Assembly: GCA_030151255.1 (NCBI GenBank)
Contig: JASLED010000002.1
Span: forward strand, 1-64,000
From: Flavobacterium sp.
Lineage (GTDB): Bacteria > Bacteroidota > Bacteroidia > Flavobacteriales > Flavobacteriaceae
DNA: 64,000 nucleotides
Direction of reading: 5' to 3'
Position numbers and translations under genes: made by a program. Positions 42,737 to 53,110 of the stretch are shown here, piece after piece (the first letter of the stretch is position 1; each line of letters opens with the position of its first letter). The notes below the pieces were generated by a model that saw only the letters and a list, made by a program, of their open reading frames with translations, searched no databases and was not told the DNA's origin.

Positions 42737-45700
42737 CTAATTTCCAAAACTATATCTCATTGTAAACCCTGCTTTAACATTCGTAATTGGGTACATTGTT
42801 GAAATAACAGCTTTAGAAAACGAATGATCGTAGAAAAATATAGCTGTAAGGTTTTTACTAAGCATATAATCGGCCATAATTTTTACAGACCACATATCTT
42901 GTCCTCCACCTAATTGATTGTTATTATAATCTAAATAACGAATAATGGTTTCGCGCTTACTTAATGTAATATCTGCCTTAATATTAACATCACTCTGAAT
43001 TCGTCCGCCCATACCTCCGTTTGCATAAGCAGAGTTAAAACCTACATCTTTAATTCTGTATCCTAAACCTAACACAAAATCATTTCCTCTAGTTTCTGTT
43101 AATAAGTTATTATCAAAACTCAAAGCCAATGTTCTGTCTTTTCTAATTTCTGCAAGTACTCTAATTGCCGTTTTTGTTTCTATATCAAATCGAATTAATG
43201 GATTAAAGTTTTCTGTAAGAATTGCATTATTCACTATCGTTTTTGACGGATAATTATTGTACTGATTCAATTCATTTGGTGCCGAAAAATATTCAAAATT
43301 TGAACTAAACGATCCTAATGTATACATTGCATTATAGCTATGATGAATGGAAAAACGTCTGAATTTATCTTTAATCCAACCAATTTTCATCAATCCTGTA
43401 TAGCGAAGTGTCCAGTTTGGCAATGGAATATCTCTAAACAAACTTGTTGATGTACTACTTGCGCTTTTACCCGTATATGCTGATAAAAATGCTGGCAACA
43501 ATACTTCTTGACTTCCTTTGCTATAACCAATTGGAAAACCATCTCTGTCTACATTATTTGGATTATTTAGATCAATACCTCGGCCAGTTGCTAAACGATT
43601 TGCGATAACAAGTCGGTTTTCTCTCATTTGATCAAATGCCTGAGAATATTCTAAAGAACTCTTAGAAAAAGCACTATTTATTAAAATAGTAGAAATACTA
43701 AAATTACCATAGCTATACGGCGATTCTGAAATATACATTCCGTCTACCACTCTAAATTGTTCTGAAAGATTTTCAGCATGAATTCTTCTTCCAGTCAAAT
43801 CGATCGTTAAATCTGTAATCGGACTTAAGCTTGCTGTATAGTTTAATGTTTTTGTATTTACTTGTGTAAACTGCTGATTAAACTCTGGAAACGTGGTTAA
43901 ATATCCGTTTTGAGCAGCTATTTGTCTTACATCTGCCTGATCTCCAAAAACAAATCCTGTCGTTGGTTTTCCTGTTCCGAAAAATCCAATGCTTGGCATA
44001 TAACCAGGCAACATTGTGCCGCTATTTTCAGCATAATTAATCTGAATGGTTTTTATTGATGTTAATAACCCAATAGCAAAATTTCCTAAACTATTATTTT
44101 TTGTATTTGTATTATTATTTGCTTGAACTACTTTTTGCCCAGGTACAATTGCTGCTTTTTTAGCTTGTTGTGGTTGCGGTTTACTCTTTACCAATCCAAG
44201 ATATTTATACAACATTTCCATGCTAAAAGTTGTATTTAACTGTTGCAATCTTGAGTTTTGAATTGTATTTCCTAAATTATAAGCAACATCATCTAATTCG
44301 ATTTGAGAAAATGCCTCAGACGAACGTTGCCAATTATACGTACCTGTATAAACGTAATTTGAACGAACAAACGATAAAAACGGAATTTTATTAATTGGCA
44401 ATTCATAATTTACAGTAAGTGATTGCGTAAATTGATTTGGCTCACCTACATTAAAATAATCGTCCCAAATTGTATTGCTTTCTACTACATTGTATTGGCT
44501 ATCATAGTAATTTCTTACCAAGTTATTACTTCCTCCAATATAATTTAATTTCAACGATTTTGTTAGATTAAAATTAAAACCAAAATTGTAATTAAAGAAA
44601 TAATTTCTTCTATACAATGGATCTAATCCAATTCCTTCTACATCAATTAATCGATATTGTTGTTTGTTAAATTGACGCAAAACATTACTGTTGAACATAA
44701 TATTCGTTGGCAGATAATTAAAGTTAAAATCTCTAAATATTTGCAAATAACGATTTTTCAAAAAGCTCGCATTCTTTAACGGTTCTACTGGTTTTGTTTC
44801 AAATCCGTAAGCATAATCAACTGATGATCTTGTTTGTTGATCTAGCATTGATTCTACTTCAAAATCATGATGAATTACTTCATTATAAGAATGCGATACG
44901 GTAAAGTTTTCAATATCGTAAACATGCTTTTTTGCTTCTGGGTTTCTTTGTTTTGAAACTCCTATAAAATTGATACTTCTGCGCTTTGTATAATCAGTAG
45001 CTCTTTTTTCAATTTCTTCTGCCATTGATGATGAAGCGGATACCGAACGCATTGTGCTTAACTTGATATCAGGGTTTGCTGGATCGTATTCTGGTACAAC
45101 AAATTCTTCAGAAATAGCATAATTTAATGGCAAATTCACTCTCCAATTCTTTGGTAATAATTGCCCTAAATTTACATTCGTTACAACGCTATATGACTTA
45201 AATTCTTCTCTACTTCTTTGCGAAGGTCCTTGTTCTAAGCCTCCAAATCCGATTGTTTTTTTCGTTCCGGTTGCCGTTACGTTTGCAAAATCAGCAAGAT
45301 TGGCATTCATTGTAAATGTAGTTGCCCATCCTCCTTTATTATCCATATCAGACATTCTCAATTCATCAAACCAAAATTCTCCTGATAAATCGCCCGTTGC
45401 ATTAAAGCGATTTAAGTCATTTCGAATACCTATCATTATTACTCGAACATTTCCAAAATTTGGATTTCCTTTTATACCATATCTCAATTTATTTGGTCGA
45501 GAAACGGCATGTCCTGTTAACTCTTCTTCGTTCTTGAAGAAAATTTCTGTCAATCGTTCTTGCTGGCTAATTTCGTTCATAAACAAAACTTTCAGCTTGG
45601 TAAGTAAATCTAATTCTAGATCTAATTCGTTGGCTTCAGGCCAAATCATTTCTGGAGAAACTGTTCCGAATTGAGTTATTTTTAATGGAATTTCTACTTG

Positions 45701-48700
45701 ATAAAAGTTATCAGTAAAATCTGAACCTAATCGAATAAAAGCAACCATTTCATCATCTTGTAAACGGCGATTTGTATGTTCTAACGATTCGGCATGAATA
45801 AACATTCTTAGCTTTTTGTACTGACGTAAATCTAAACTAAAGTTTTTGTAAACTCCTCTAGAATCACCTGGAGCTAATCCGTCAGGTGTTTTACCCATTT
45901 CAATTGGATATACCTTTAACGATAATGATTGCTCATTCTGATCTACAATAGAATTATTGATATAAAACTGTTCTCTTTGTACGCCTGGCGGAATTACGTA
46001 AGGAATTGGTTTTCTATCATAGTTATCTTGAATACTTACCGATGTTACATCAAAACCTGTATTTGGCTCTAATGGCAATGGCATGTTATTGTTGTCATTT
46101 TGCAAGCTTGCATTGTATCTTCTCCAATCAGAACGAACTAAATCTAAACTTCCGAAACGCAATGTTACATCATTTTCAAAACCTGTTAAATACATACGCA
46201 TAAAACGTACCGAACGGAAATCAGCAATCATACCAATTTTTCTGCCCGTATCATCAATTGGTACTTTATACTGAATCCAACGTACTGGCGCAATAGCTCC
46301 ATCGGCTAATTGAACTGTTGTATTACGAATATCTGTTACATAATTTTCACCTACTTGCGGATTAGCACTTACCTTTACTGCATACTCAAAATACGCATCA
46401 ATTGTATTCATTGTATTATCGCCATCAATATCTTCTGCATCTGGTAAATTATTACCTCCTCTTGTACCTGAAACTGGCGAGTTGTTTTCTACTCCATTAT
46501 AGTTTTTATATCGTTCTAGAATTCCACCTTCTGCATCTAGATAATGCACAAAATTATCTCCAGCCGGATCGTCTAAATGTGCAAAATCAGTAAAGAACAT
46601 TTTTTCTTCTTCGTCACTCAACCCATCCAAACCAACATCTTGCATACGTCTACTTGCTGCATTAATATCAAATGCATAAACCAATGATGGCGCTGCAGGT
46701 ACTTTTCCCCAAATTGTTTCTATGGTAGAAACTGTACTACCAACACCTGGCAATCCGTTTTCGTATTGCTTATAACCATCTCGTAAAATATCCTCAGAAA
46801 TAAATCCAAAATTGAATCTCAATTCTCCTGTATTTGTAGTTGGCATCATATCAGAATTACGACCAACATACGGATCCATCATCCAAAATTCTACAAACTC
46901 AATATTTGCTTGTTCAAAATTTGTTGTGTTTAAGGCACGCATCATTCCTCCCCAATTCTCTTTAGGTTTTGGCGATCTTACACTTAATTTATAATCTGGA
47001 TTAAAATTATAAGGTCCGCGCTCTGTTGGATAATACGTTAAATCTAGCGTAGCTATTACTCTACTTTCGCCATAAGCTAAATCTTTTGTTGCAAAAAGTT
47101 CTTCACTAAAAATACGTCTTGTTTTATTTGACGACATATCTTTCTCACTCACACCTTCTGGCTTAATACCTACATAAAAAGAAGGATCAATCGTATACCA
47201 CGACAATTTTGATCTACGGTAACCATCTTCTAAACTGTATTCTAACAAGCTTGGGTCTTCGTAAGAATTATATCCTTTTTTATAAAAACCAACAGGTACG
47301 CTCGACAATTTCCAGGCCAATGGAGAACGAATATCGATGCGCGATTGTGCTGCTTCAAAATCATCAATATATGCAGTTGCTTCGCCATTCATTTGATCGT
47401 TTTTAGAAGCTCCTGGTTGCAAATATGCAAATTCACCTGTAAACGAAAAACGCGATGCAACATCTGTATCTATATTTGGCAATTTATTTACCAAACGAGT
47501 TAAAAACGGAACCTCTGTTGAATATTGCGTATTGAAACCCCAAATGGTATTATTTACAGACTCATGCCCATACATTGACTTGTGTGTCATTGGTTTTTCA
47601 GACAAACGCAAAAGTGTTCCTCCAACTTTAAAATCTTTATTAAATTGATGTTCTACATTTACTCCAAAGAATGTTTTGGTTTGTTGTCCAAACATTGTGT
47701 TATTTTCTACCGAAATATTAATTGGTGTATTTGACGATAACAATGCTTCATCTAGAATCATTACTCGTCCGCCTGCATAATCAACCGTATAATCTACGCC
47801 TTCAATCAAAATACGTCCGCCTGCATTTACAACCACCGAACCAGGCGCTACGTTAAATGCTCCAATAGGAATACCTTGTCCCATTGAACTAGAATATTTT
47901 CCTTTTAATTGAAATTTATTTTTGCTGTTTTGATTTCGGATTGCAGATGATTTTATGTTTGAATAAAGTTCGCTAAAAACATATCTGCGCTGATTTGAGT
48001 TATAACTTGTTGAAATATCAATATCTTCATCTTGTGCATTTCTCAATTTTTCGAATAAATAATTACCAAACGGTTCTACTGTAGTAAAAATAATTCGACC
48101 ATTTACAGCATCAATTGTAATACCATCAAACATATTATTACTAATTGAATTATTAGAATTGTTGTTTCCGAAATTTCCGTTGTTGTTAGAATTATTTCCA
48201 AAACCGCCATTATTATTTCCTAACCCATTATTCATATTGCCGCCAAGAGAACCACTTCCTTGAGGCAAATAATCAAAAAATCCATCTCCTCCTTTTTGAG
48301 GATTATTTGCCGAATCTAATCGATCTAAATGAAATACTTGTAATAAAGGCGTGTTTTCTACTCCTTCTGGCAAAGGCAAATCTCCGGCTTGAGTAATATA
48401 GTTTAATGCACTCGGATCTGTATATAAAATATTGAATCGGAATTTATCTTTAGAAATATTCATCGCATTTGGAATTTGATAAATATTTTTCATCATTAAA
48501 TTCCAAACTGGTGCATTTGTAAGCGTTAATGTACTTTTCAACATTTTTACCACCAACGATTGCGAAAGAGGAACTTCTGTTCCTGGTTTTTGCCCTGGAA
48601 TAACGGTTTCAACGTTTACATCACCGCTATCTGTTCCAAACTCCCCTACTTGATACACCTGATCTCCAATTGTATATTGGAAAGCAACAGCAAGTACTTC

Positions 48701-50092
48701 GTCATTAGACAAACGTTGTTGCAGCGAAATATATCCTAATTGTGGATGAAAGGTAAATTCGTTTGCACTAAGTTTTCGGGCGCTTTCTAATTTAACATAA
48801 TCTAATCCTTCCTGAACATTATTTTTGAAACCAGCATTTCCGCTATTTGAAATTCTGATTTGTTCCGTAAGATAATTTTTACCTATCTGTCCTGGATCAT
48901 ATTGGTTATTCTTATTATCTGTTGGAGCATCAATGGTTTTATTGATTACAAATAAAGCAGGATCAATTCTTGGCGAAAATATTTTATCATTTTTTACACC
49001 TTTCAAAAATCCTTCTCCTAAATCTTGTATAGCAACAATATTTCTTAAATTATTATTTGTTTGGCTCACACGATTAAATCGATTAGTAATCCAAACTTCA
49101 ACTTTTGTAATACGCACTCTTGAATTGATGTATGGATACGCTTTTAATGCTTCATCATATCTGCTTCTAAAATACTGAGATAAAAAGAAATGGCGATCTT
49201 CATCATAATCTAACGCAAATAACTCAAAATCTTCAACTGTTCCTCCACCTTCAGCGCGCACCGAATTTACTTGTGACTTTTGTTCAGAAAAAATTCCTGT
49301 TACAGTTGTTTTACCAAATTTCAATTCAGCTTTTACTCCAAATAAACTTTGTGCTCCACGAATCAACGATCCGCTAATTGGCATGCTTACGTTACCAACT
49401 TCTAACTTTTGAACAATATCGTCAGAATCAGGCGCGTATTGCAACTTCATTATATTCTGAAAATCAAAACTTGCCTGTGTATCATAATTTGCATTTACAG
49501 CCAAACGAGTACCTACAGTTCCTTGCAGTCCCATACTAATACGCTGATCAAAATCAAAAGTAGTAGATTTTCTGTTTCTAGCAGAAATTAAAGGATTGTC
49601 TTGTTTTGTATGACGAATTCCCATATCAAACTCAACAGAACCTGATGGTTTTACATTGATTTCATTTGAACCAAAAATACCTGAAAACAATTTTGAATTA
49701 ACATAATACCTTGGAAGCATGTCTTTTTGCAAAGCTTCATCAGTAAGTGTGCCATGTATTGCGTCAAATTTTTGCGCAAAATATTTACGCATTTCTGCTC
49801 TCAACAACAGCTTTTCATACTCTTCTCTGGTCAATACCAAAGGCATCGACATATTGTAATCGCCTACAACTTTTGAGTAATAATACTGGTCGGTAACTGG
49901 ATTATAGCTATATGATTCTACAATAATTGAAGGATCTGGCAAAACAAGTGAGCCAAAATTGTATCCTACCTGCGGAATTGAATCGTTTGCTTGATCAAAT
50001 AGATCATCTTGTGCAAACACAGATGTTGTTGCACAAAAAACAATCAAAAGACAGATGGTTAATTTTCGGTAAAATAGAGAGATAATGCTCAA
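42737..50092 (-). CDS. sprA: Type IX secretion outer-membrane translocon SprA (Sov)
   Basis: SprA/Sov, the giant beta-barrel that forms the type IX secretion pore of Bacteroidota and is required for gliding and export of adhesins and enzymes. At 2451 residues the length is typical. The signal peptide ends near residue 28 (TTSVFAQDD). N-terminal SprA blocks include GSVEFDMGIRHTKQDNPL and several repeated plug-like SprA motifs. GEFWFDELRMSDMDNKGGWA marks the middle, and barrel strands fill the C-terminal third, ending MRYSFGN. A low-complexity Asn/Gly stretch lies at about 612-655. It follows ruvA by 3 nt and precedes gcvH. Confidence 0.95.
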   Translation of the reverse strand: MSIISLFYRKLTICLLIVFCATTSVFAQDDLFDQANDSIPQVGYNFGSLVLPDPSIIVESYSYNPVTDQYYYSKVVGDYNMSMPLVLTREEYEKLLLRAEMRKYFAQKFDAIHGTLTDEALQKDMLPRYYVNSKLFSGIFGSNEINVKPSGSVEFDMGIRHTKQDNPLISARNRKSTTFDFDQRISMGLQGTVGTRLAVNANYDTQASFDFQNIMKLQYAPDSDDIVQKLEVGNVSMPISGSLIRGAQSLFGVKAELKFGKTTVTGIFSEQKSQVNSVRAEGGGTVEDFELFALDYDEDRHFFLSQYFRSRYDEALKAYPYINSRVRITKVEVWITNRFNRVSQTNNNLRNIVAIQDLGEGFLKGVKNDKIFSPRIDPALFVINKTIDAPTDNKNNQYDPGQIGKNYLTEQIRISNSGNAGFKNNVQEGLDYVKLESARKLSANEFTFHPQLGYISLQQRLSNDEVLAVAFQYTIGDQVYQVGEFGTDSGDVNVETVIPGQKPGTEVPLSQSLVVKMLKSTLTLTNAPVWNLMMKNIYQIPNAMNISKDKFRFNILYTDPSALNYITQAGDLPLPEGVENTPLLQVFHLDRLDSANNPQKGGDGFFDYLPQGSGSLGGNMNNGLGNNNGGFGNNSNNNGNFGNNNSNNSISNNMFDGITIDAVNGRIIFTTVEPFGNYLFEKLRNAQDEDIDISTSYNSNQRRYVFSELYSNIKSSAIRNQNSKNKFQLKGKYSSSMGQGIPIGAFNVAPGSVVVNAGGRILIEGVDYTVDYAGGRVMILDEALLSSNTPINISVENNTMFGQQTKTFFGVNVEHQFNKDFKVGGTLLRLSEKPMTHKSMYGHESVNNTIWGFNTQYSTEVPFLTRLVNKLPNIDTDVASRFSFTGEFAYLQPGASKNDQMNGEATAYIDDFEAAQSRIDIRSPLAWKLSSVPVGFYKKGYNSYEDPSLLEYSLEDGYRRSKLSWYTIDPSFYVGIKPEGVSEKDMSSNKTRRIFSEELFATKDLAYGESRVIATLDLTYYPTERGPYNFNPDYKLSVRSPKPKENWGGMMRALNTTNFEQANIEFVEFWMMDPYVGRNSDMMPTTNTGELRFNFGFISEDILRDGYKQYENGLPGVGSTVSTIETIWGKVPAAPSLVYAFDINAASRRMQDVGLDGLSDEEEKMFFTDFAHLDDPAGDNFVHYLDAEGGILERYKNYNGVENNSPVSGTRGGNNLPDAEDIDGDNTMNTIDAYFEYAVKVSANPQVGENYVTDIRNTTVQLADGAIAPVRWIQYKVPIDDTGRKIGMIADFRSVRFMRMYLTGFENDVTLRFGSLDLVRSDWRRYNASLQNDNNNMPLPLEPNTGFDVTSVSIQDNYDRKPIPYVIPPGVQREQFYINNSIVDQNEQSLSLKVYPIEMGKTPDGLAPGDSRGVYKNFSLDLRQYKKLRMFIHAESLEHTNRRLQDDEMVAFIRLGSDFTDNFYQVEIPLKITQFGTVSPEMIWPEANELDLELDLLTKLKVLFMNEISQQERLTEIFFKNEEELTGHAVSRPNKLRYGIKGNPNFGNVRVIMIGIRNDLNRFNATGDLSGEFWFDELRMSDMDNKGGWATTFTMNANLADFANVTATGTKKTIGFGGLEQGPSQRSREEFKSYSVVTNVNLGQLLPKNWRVNLPLNYAISEEFVVPEYDPANPDIKLSTMRSVSASSSMAEEIEKRATDYTKRRSINFIGVSKQRNPEAKKHVYDIENFTVSHSYNEVIHHDFEVESMLDQQTRSSVDYAYGFETKPVEPLKNASFLKNRYLQIFRDFNFNYLPTNIMFNSNVLRQFNKQQYRLIDVEGIGLDPLYRRNYFFNYNFGFNFNLTKSLKLNYIGGSNNLVRNYYDSQYNVVESNTIWDDYFNVGEPNQFTQSLTVNYELPINKIPFLSFVRSNYVYTGTYNWQRSSEAFSQIELDDVAYNLGNTIQNSRLQQLNTTFSMEMLYKYLGLVKSKPQPQQAKKAAIVPGQKVVQANNNTNTKNNSLGNFAIGLLTSIKTIQINYAENSGTMLPGYMPSIGFFGTGKPTTGFVFGDQADVRQIAAQNGYLTTFPEFNQQFTQVNTKTLNYTASLSPITDLTIDLTGRRIHAENLSEQFRVVDGMYISESPYSYGNFSISTILINSAFSKSSLEYSQAFDQMRENRLVIANRLATGRGIDLNNPNNVDRDGFPIGYSKGSQEVLLPAFLSAYTGKSASSTSTSLFRDIPLPNWTLRYTGLMKIGWIKDKFRRFSIHHSYNAMYTLGSFSSNFEYFSAPNELNQYNNYPSKTIVNNAILTENFNPLIRFDIETKTAIRVLAEIRKDRTLALSFDNNLLTETRGNDFVLGLGYRIKDVGFNSAYANGGMGGRIQSDVNIKADITLSKRETIIRYLDYNNNQLGGGQDMWSVKIMADYMLSKNLTAIFFYDHSFSKAVISTMYPITNVKAGFTMRYSFGN

Positions 50093-50095
50093 GAT

Positions 50096-50677
50096 TTACA
50101 ACTTTTTTAATGCTTGTTTAATGATATCTTCAATGGATGCTTCTGGATTTGTTTTTAAAATGCCTTCAATAACTTTTTCAGCCGTTTTACGAACAAAACC
50201 AAGAACCTCTAAAGCAGATAACGCTTCATCGGCATTTGTATTGTTGATAGTTGGTACAACTTCATCAATATTATAAAGTTTCAATACTTTTTCTTGTAAA
50301 TCTAAAATAATTCGTTGTGCAGTTTTTGCACCAATACCTTTAAATTTCTGAATACTTTTAGCATCGTTGCTACCAATCATTTGAAGAATTTCTTTTGGTG
50401 TTGCAGACGATAAAATGTTTCGGGCAGTACTTCCTCCAATTCCTGAAACTGAAATTAAAAGTTTAAATAATTCTCTTTCTACCTTATCTATAAAACCAAA
50501 TAAAGTATGGGCATCTTCTTTTATTTGAAGATAAGTATAAAGCTTAATGCTTTCTGAAGTGCCAATATGAGAATATGTGTATAAAGAAATATTTATTTGA
50601 TAGCCAACCCCATGACAATCAACAACTACTTCGGTTGGTGTTTTTTCAATTAATCTTCCTTGTATCTGCGCAATCAT
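50096..50677 (-). CDS. ruvA: Holliday junction branch migration protein RuvA
   Basis: RuvA binds Holliday junctions and loads the RuvB motor in recombinational repair. At 193 residues it is normal length. Domain I starts MIAQIQGRLIEKTPTEVVVD. Two helix-hairpin-helix motifs follow, seen as ISVSGIGGSTARNIL and FKGIGAKTAQRIILDL, and a small C-terminal domain binds RuvB. ruvB itself is about 4 kb away on the same strand with maeB and queG between. sprA starts 3 nt downstream, so the two are co-transcribed. Confidence 0.96.
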   Translation of the reverse strand: MIAQIQGRLIEKTPTEVVVDCHGVGYQINISLYTYSHIGTSESIKLYTYLQIKEDAHTLFGFIDKVERELFKLLISVSGIGGSTARNILSSATPKEILQMIGSNDAKSIQKFKGIGAKTAQRIILDLQEKVLKLYNIDEVVPTINNTNADEALSALEVLGFVRKTAEKVIEGILKTNPEASIEDIIKQALKKL

Positions 50678-50713
50678 TACAAACTATTTTTTCTCAAAAA
50701 TAGGAAATAATTT

Positions 50714-50735
50714 TAACTATTTACTAACATAGTTA
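50714..50735. repeat. Inverted repeat between maeB and ruvA
   Basis: TAACTAT (50714-50720) and ATAGTTA (50729-50735) with an 8-nt spacer, in the 90-nt gap between maeB and ruvA. There is no T-run, so it is not a clear terminator. Confidence 0.3.
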
Positions 50736-50767
50736 GCACAGAACAAGGAAGATTTTAAACTTAATTT

Positions 50768-53047
50768 TTATTTTTTTCTTCTGCTTTCTCTTACTTGGGC
50801 ATCAACAACAGCCACAGCTGTCATATTTACCATTTCGTCAACACTTGCACCTAATTGAAAAACGTGTACAGCTTTGTCAAGTCCCATAATAATTGGACCT
50901 ATTGAAGTTGCTTTATTTAATTCTTTCAACATTTTATAAGTAATGTTAGCCGAATCTAAGTTAGGGAAAATCAAAGTATTAACTTTTTGGTTTACCAATT
51001 TTGAGAAAGGAAACTTAGATTTTAGCATTTCGTTGTTTAATGCAAAGTCGATTTGAATTTCACCATCAACAATCATATGAGGTTGCTGTTCATGTAAAAT
51101 TCTAACTGCTTCTTTCATTTTTGCTGGCGATACCTGAGTTGCTGCTCCATAATTTGTATAAGACAACATTGCAATAATTGGATCTAATCCAAACATTTTT
51201 ACTGTTTTTTCTGCCATTACAGCAATTTTAGCTAAATCTGTAGCTGACGGATCAGGATTTATAGCTGTATCTGCTAAAAACATTGGTCCGCGTTTTGTCA
51301 TCATCAAATTGGCTGTTGCAACTTTATCAACACCTTGCGCTCTTGGTATAAGCTCTAAAATTGGTTTTACAACTGTAGGATAACTTCTTGAATATCCTGT
51401 TAGTAAACAATCTGCGCCACCTGTATTTACTAACATTGCAGCAAAATAATTACGCTCACGCATTAATTTATTTGCTTCGTAGAAAGTAATTCCTTTACGT
51501 TGGCGAGTTTCCCAGTATAAAGAAGCAAATTCTGCCCTTCTTTCTTTTTGATCGTCTGATTTAGGATCGATAATTTCTACATTTCCATTAAAATCAATCT
51601 CTTTTTTCAAATCTAAGATTGTTTCTTTATCACCTAATAAAATTGGAATAGCAATTCCTTCTTCATAAGCAATTTGAGCTGCTTTTAATACATCTAAATG
51701 ATCTGCCTCTGCATAAACTACTGTTTTAGCATCGATTTTAGCACGATTCATAATCATACGAACCATTTTATTATCAGATCCCATACGCTCGTCTAACTCT
51801 TGCTTGTACTTGTCCCAATCAGTAATTGGAGCTTTTGCCAAGCCAGTTTCCATAGCTGCTTGCGCAACTGCTGGTGGAACAACAGAGATTAAACGCGGAT
51901 CGAATGGTTTTGGAATAATATATTCTCTACCGAAACTTAATTTTGTTTCTCCGTAAGCGATATTTACTTGTTCTGGCACTGGTTCTTTAGCTAATTTAGC
52001 TAAAGCAATTACAGCAGCCATCTTCATTTCTTCGTTAATCTTTGTAGAACGAACATCTAAAGCTCCTCTAAAAATATAAGGGAAACCTAAAACGTTGTTC
52101 ACCTGATTAGGATAATCAGAACGTCCGGTTGCCATAATAACATCTTTACGTGTAGCAATCGCTAAATTGTAATCGATTTCAGGTGTTGGATTTGCCATGG
52201 CAAATACAATTGGATTATCTGCCATGCCTAACAACATTTCTGGAGTAAGCACATCTGCTGTAGATAAACCAATAAATACATCACTGCCTTTTAATGAATC
52301 TGCTAATGAAATATCTTTATCTGTAGCAAACTCTTTTTGCATTTCTGAAATACGCTCATCGTCTTTTCTCAATACTCCTTTACTGTTAAACATTAAGATA
52401 TTTTCTTGTTTAACACCAAAAGCTACATATAATTTTGCACATGCAATTGCTGCCGATCCTGCGCCAGAAACCACCATTTTGATTTCGTCTATCTTTTTAT
52501 CAGCTAACTCTAATGCATTTAGTAATGCCGCAGCAGAAATAATTGCTGTTCCGTGCTGGTCATCGTGCATTACAGGAATATCCAATTCTTCTTTTAATCT
52601 TCTTTCTATTTCAAAAGATTCTGGTGCTTTAATATCTTCTAAATTAATTCCACCAAAAGTAGGAGCGATATTTTTAACTGTTTCGATAAAAGCGTCAATA
52701 TCAGTTGTATCAACTTCAATATCAAAAACATCTATATCTGCAAAAATCTTAAATAAAAGCCCTTTTCCTTCCATTACTGGTTTAGATGCTTCAGGACCGA
52801 TATTACCCAATCCTAACACGGCTGTACCGTTTGAAATAACTGCTACTAAATTACCTTTCGCTGTATATTTATAAACATTATTTACATCCTTAGCTATTTC
52901 TAAACAAGGTTCAGCCACTCCAGGTGAATACGCTAAAGCTAAATCTCTTTGAGAAGAATACTTCTTTGTAGGTACTACTTGGATTTTTCCGGGCGTAGGT
53001 TTTGCGTGATATAATAACGCTTCTCTACGTAAACTTTCTTTATTCAT
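50768..53047 (-). CDS. maeB: NADP-dependent malic enzyme with phosphotransacetylase-like domain (MaeB)
   Basis: MaeB oxidatively decarboxylates malate to pyruvate with NADP+ as the cofactor, linking the TCA cycle to NADPH. At 759 residues it has the two-part structure of E. coli MaeB: a malic enzyme domain (about 1-430) with DLALAYSPGVAEPCLEI, HDDQHGTAIISAAALLNAL and VVSGAGSAAIACAKLY, then a phosphotransacetylase-like domain (about 430-759) including AMLSYTNYG. The second domain is generally regulatory and not catalytic. It lies after queG with a short gap and before ruvA. Confidence 0.95.
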   Translation of the reverse strand: MNKESLRREALLYHAKPTPGKIQVVPTKKYSSQRDLALAYSPGVAEPCLEIAKDVNNVYKYTAKGNLVAVISNGTAVLGLGNIGPEASKPVMEGKGLLFKIFADIDVFDIEVDTTDIDAFIETVKNIAPTFGGINLEDIKAPESFEIERRLKEELDIPVMHDDQHGTAIISAAALLNALELADKKIDEIKMVVSGAGSAAIACAKLYVAFGVKQENILMFNSKGVLRKDDERISEMQKEFATDKDISLADSLKGSDVFIGLSTADVLTPEMLLGMADNPIVFAMANPTPEIDYNLAIATRKDVIMATGRSDYPNQVNNVLGFPYIFRGALDVRSTKINEEMKMAAVIALAKLAKEPVPEQVNIAYGETKLSFGREYIIPKPFDPRLISVVPPAVAQAAMETGLAKAPITDWDKYKQELDERMGSDNKMVRMIMNRAKIDAKTVVYAEADHLDVLKAAQIAYEEGIAIPILLGDKETILDLKKEIDFNGNVEIIDPKSDDQKERRAEFASLYWETRQRKGITFYEANKLMRERNYFAAMLVNTGGADCLLTGYSRSYPTVVKPILELIPRAQGVDKVATANLMMTKRGPMFLADTAINPDPSATDLAKIAVMAEKTVKMFGLDPIIAMLSYTNYGAATQVSPAKMKEAVRILHEQQPHMIVDGEIQIDFALNNEMLKSKFPFSKLVNQKVNTLIFPNLDSANITYKMLKELNKATSIGPIIMGLDKAVHVFQLGASVDEMVNMTAVAVVDAQVRESRRKK

Positions 53048-53070
53048 AAATTTAAATTTATTTCGACTAA

Positions 53071-53078
53071 CAAAGTTA
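53071..53078 (-). promoter_or_regulatory. Candidate -7 box of the maeB promoter
   Basis: TAACTTTG on the minus strand matches TAnnTTTG, with a leader of about 18 nt. A TTG-like -33 at the right distance is missing. Confidence 0.4.
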
Positions 53079-53110
53079 TTAATTTTAGAGCAAAGTATAC
53101 GTCTTTTAAA

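Noticed and set aside
42737..50092. Numerous plus-strand frames inside sprA
   Set aside because: They are antisense shadows of a single conserved 2451-residue gene and resemble no protein family.
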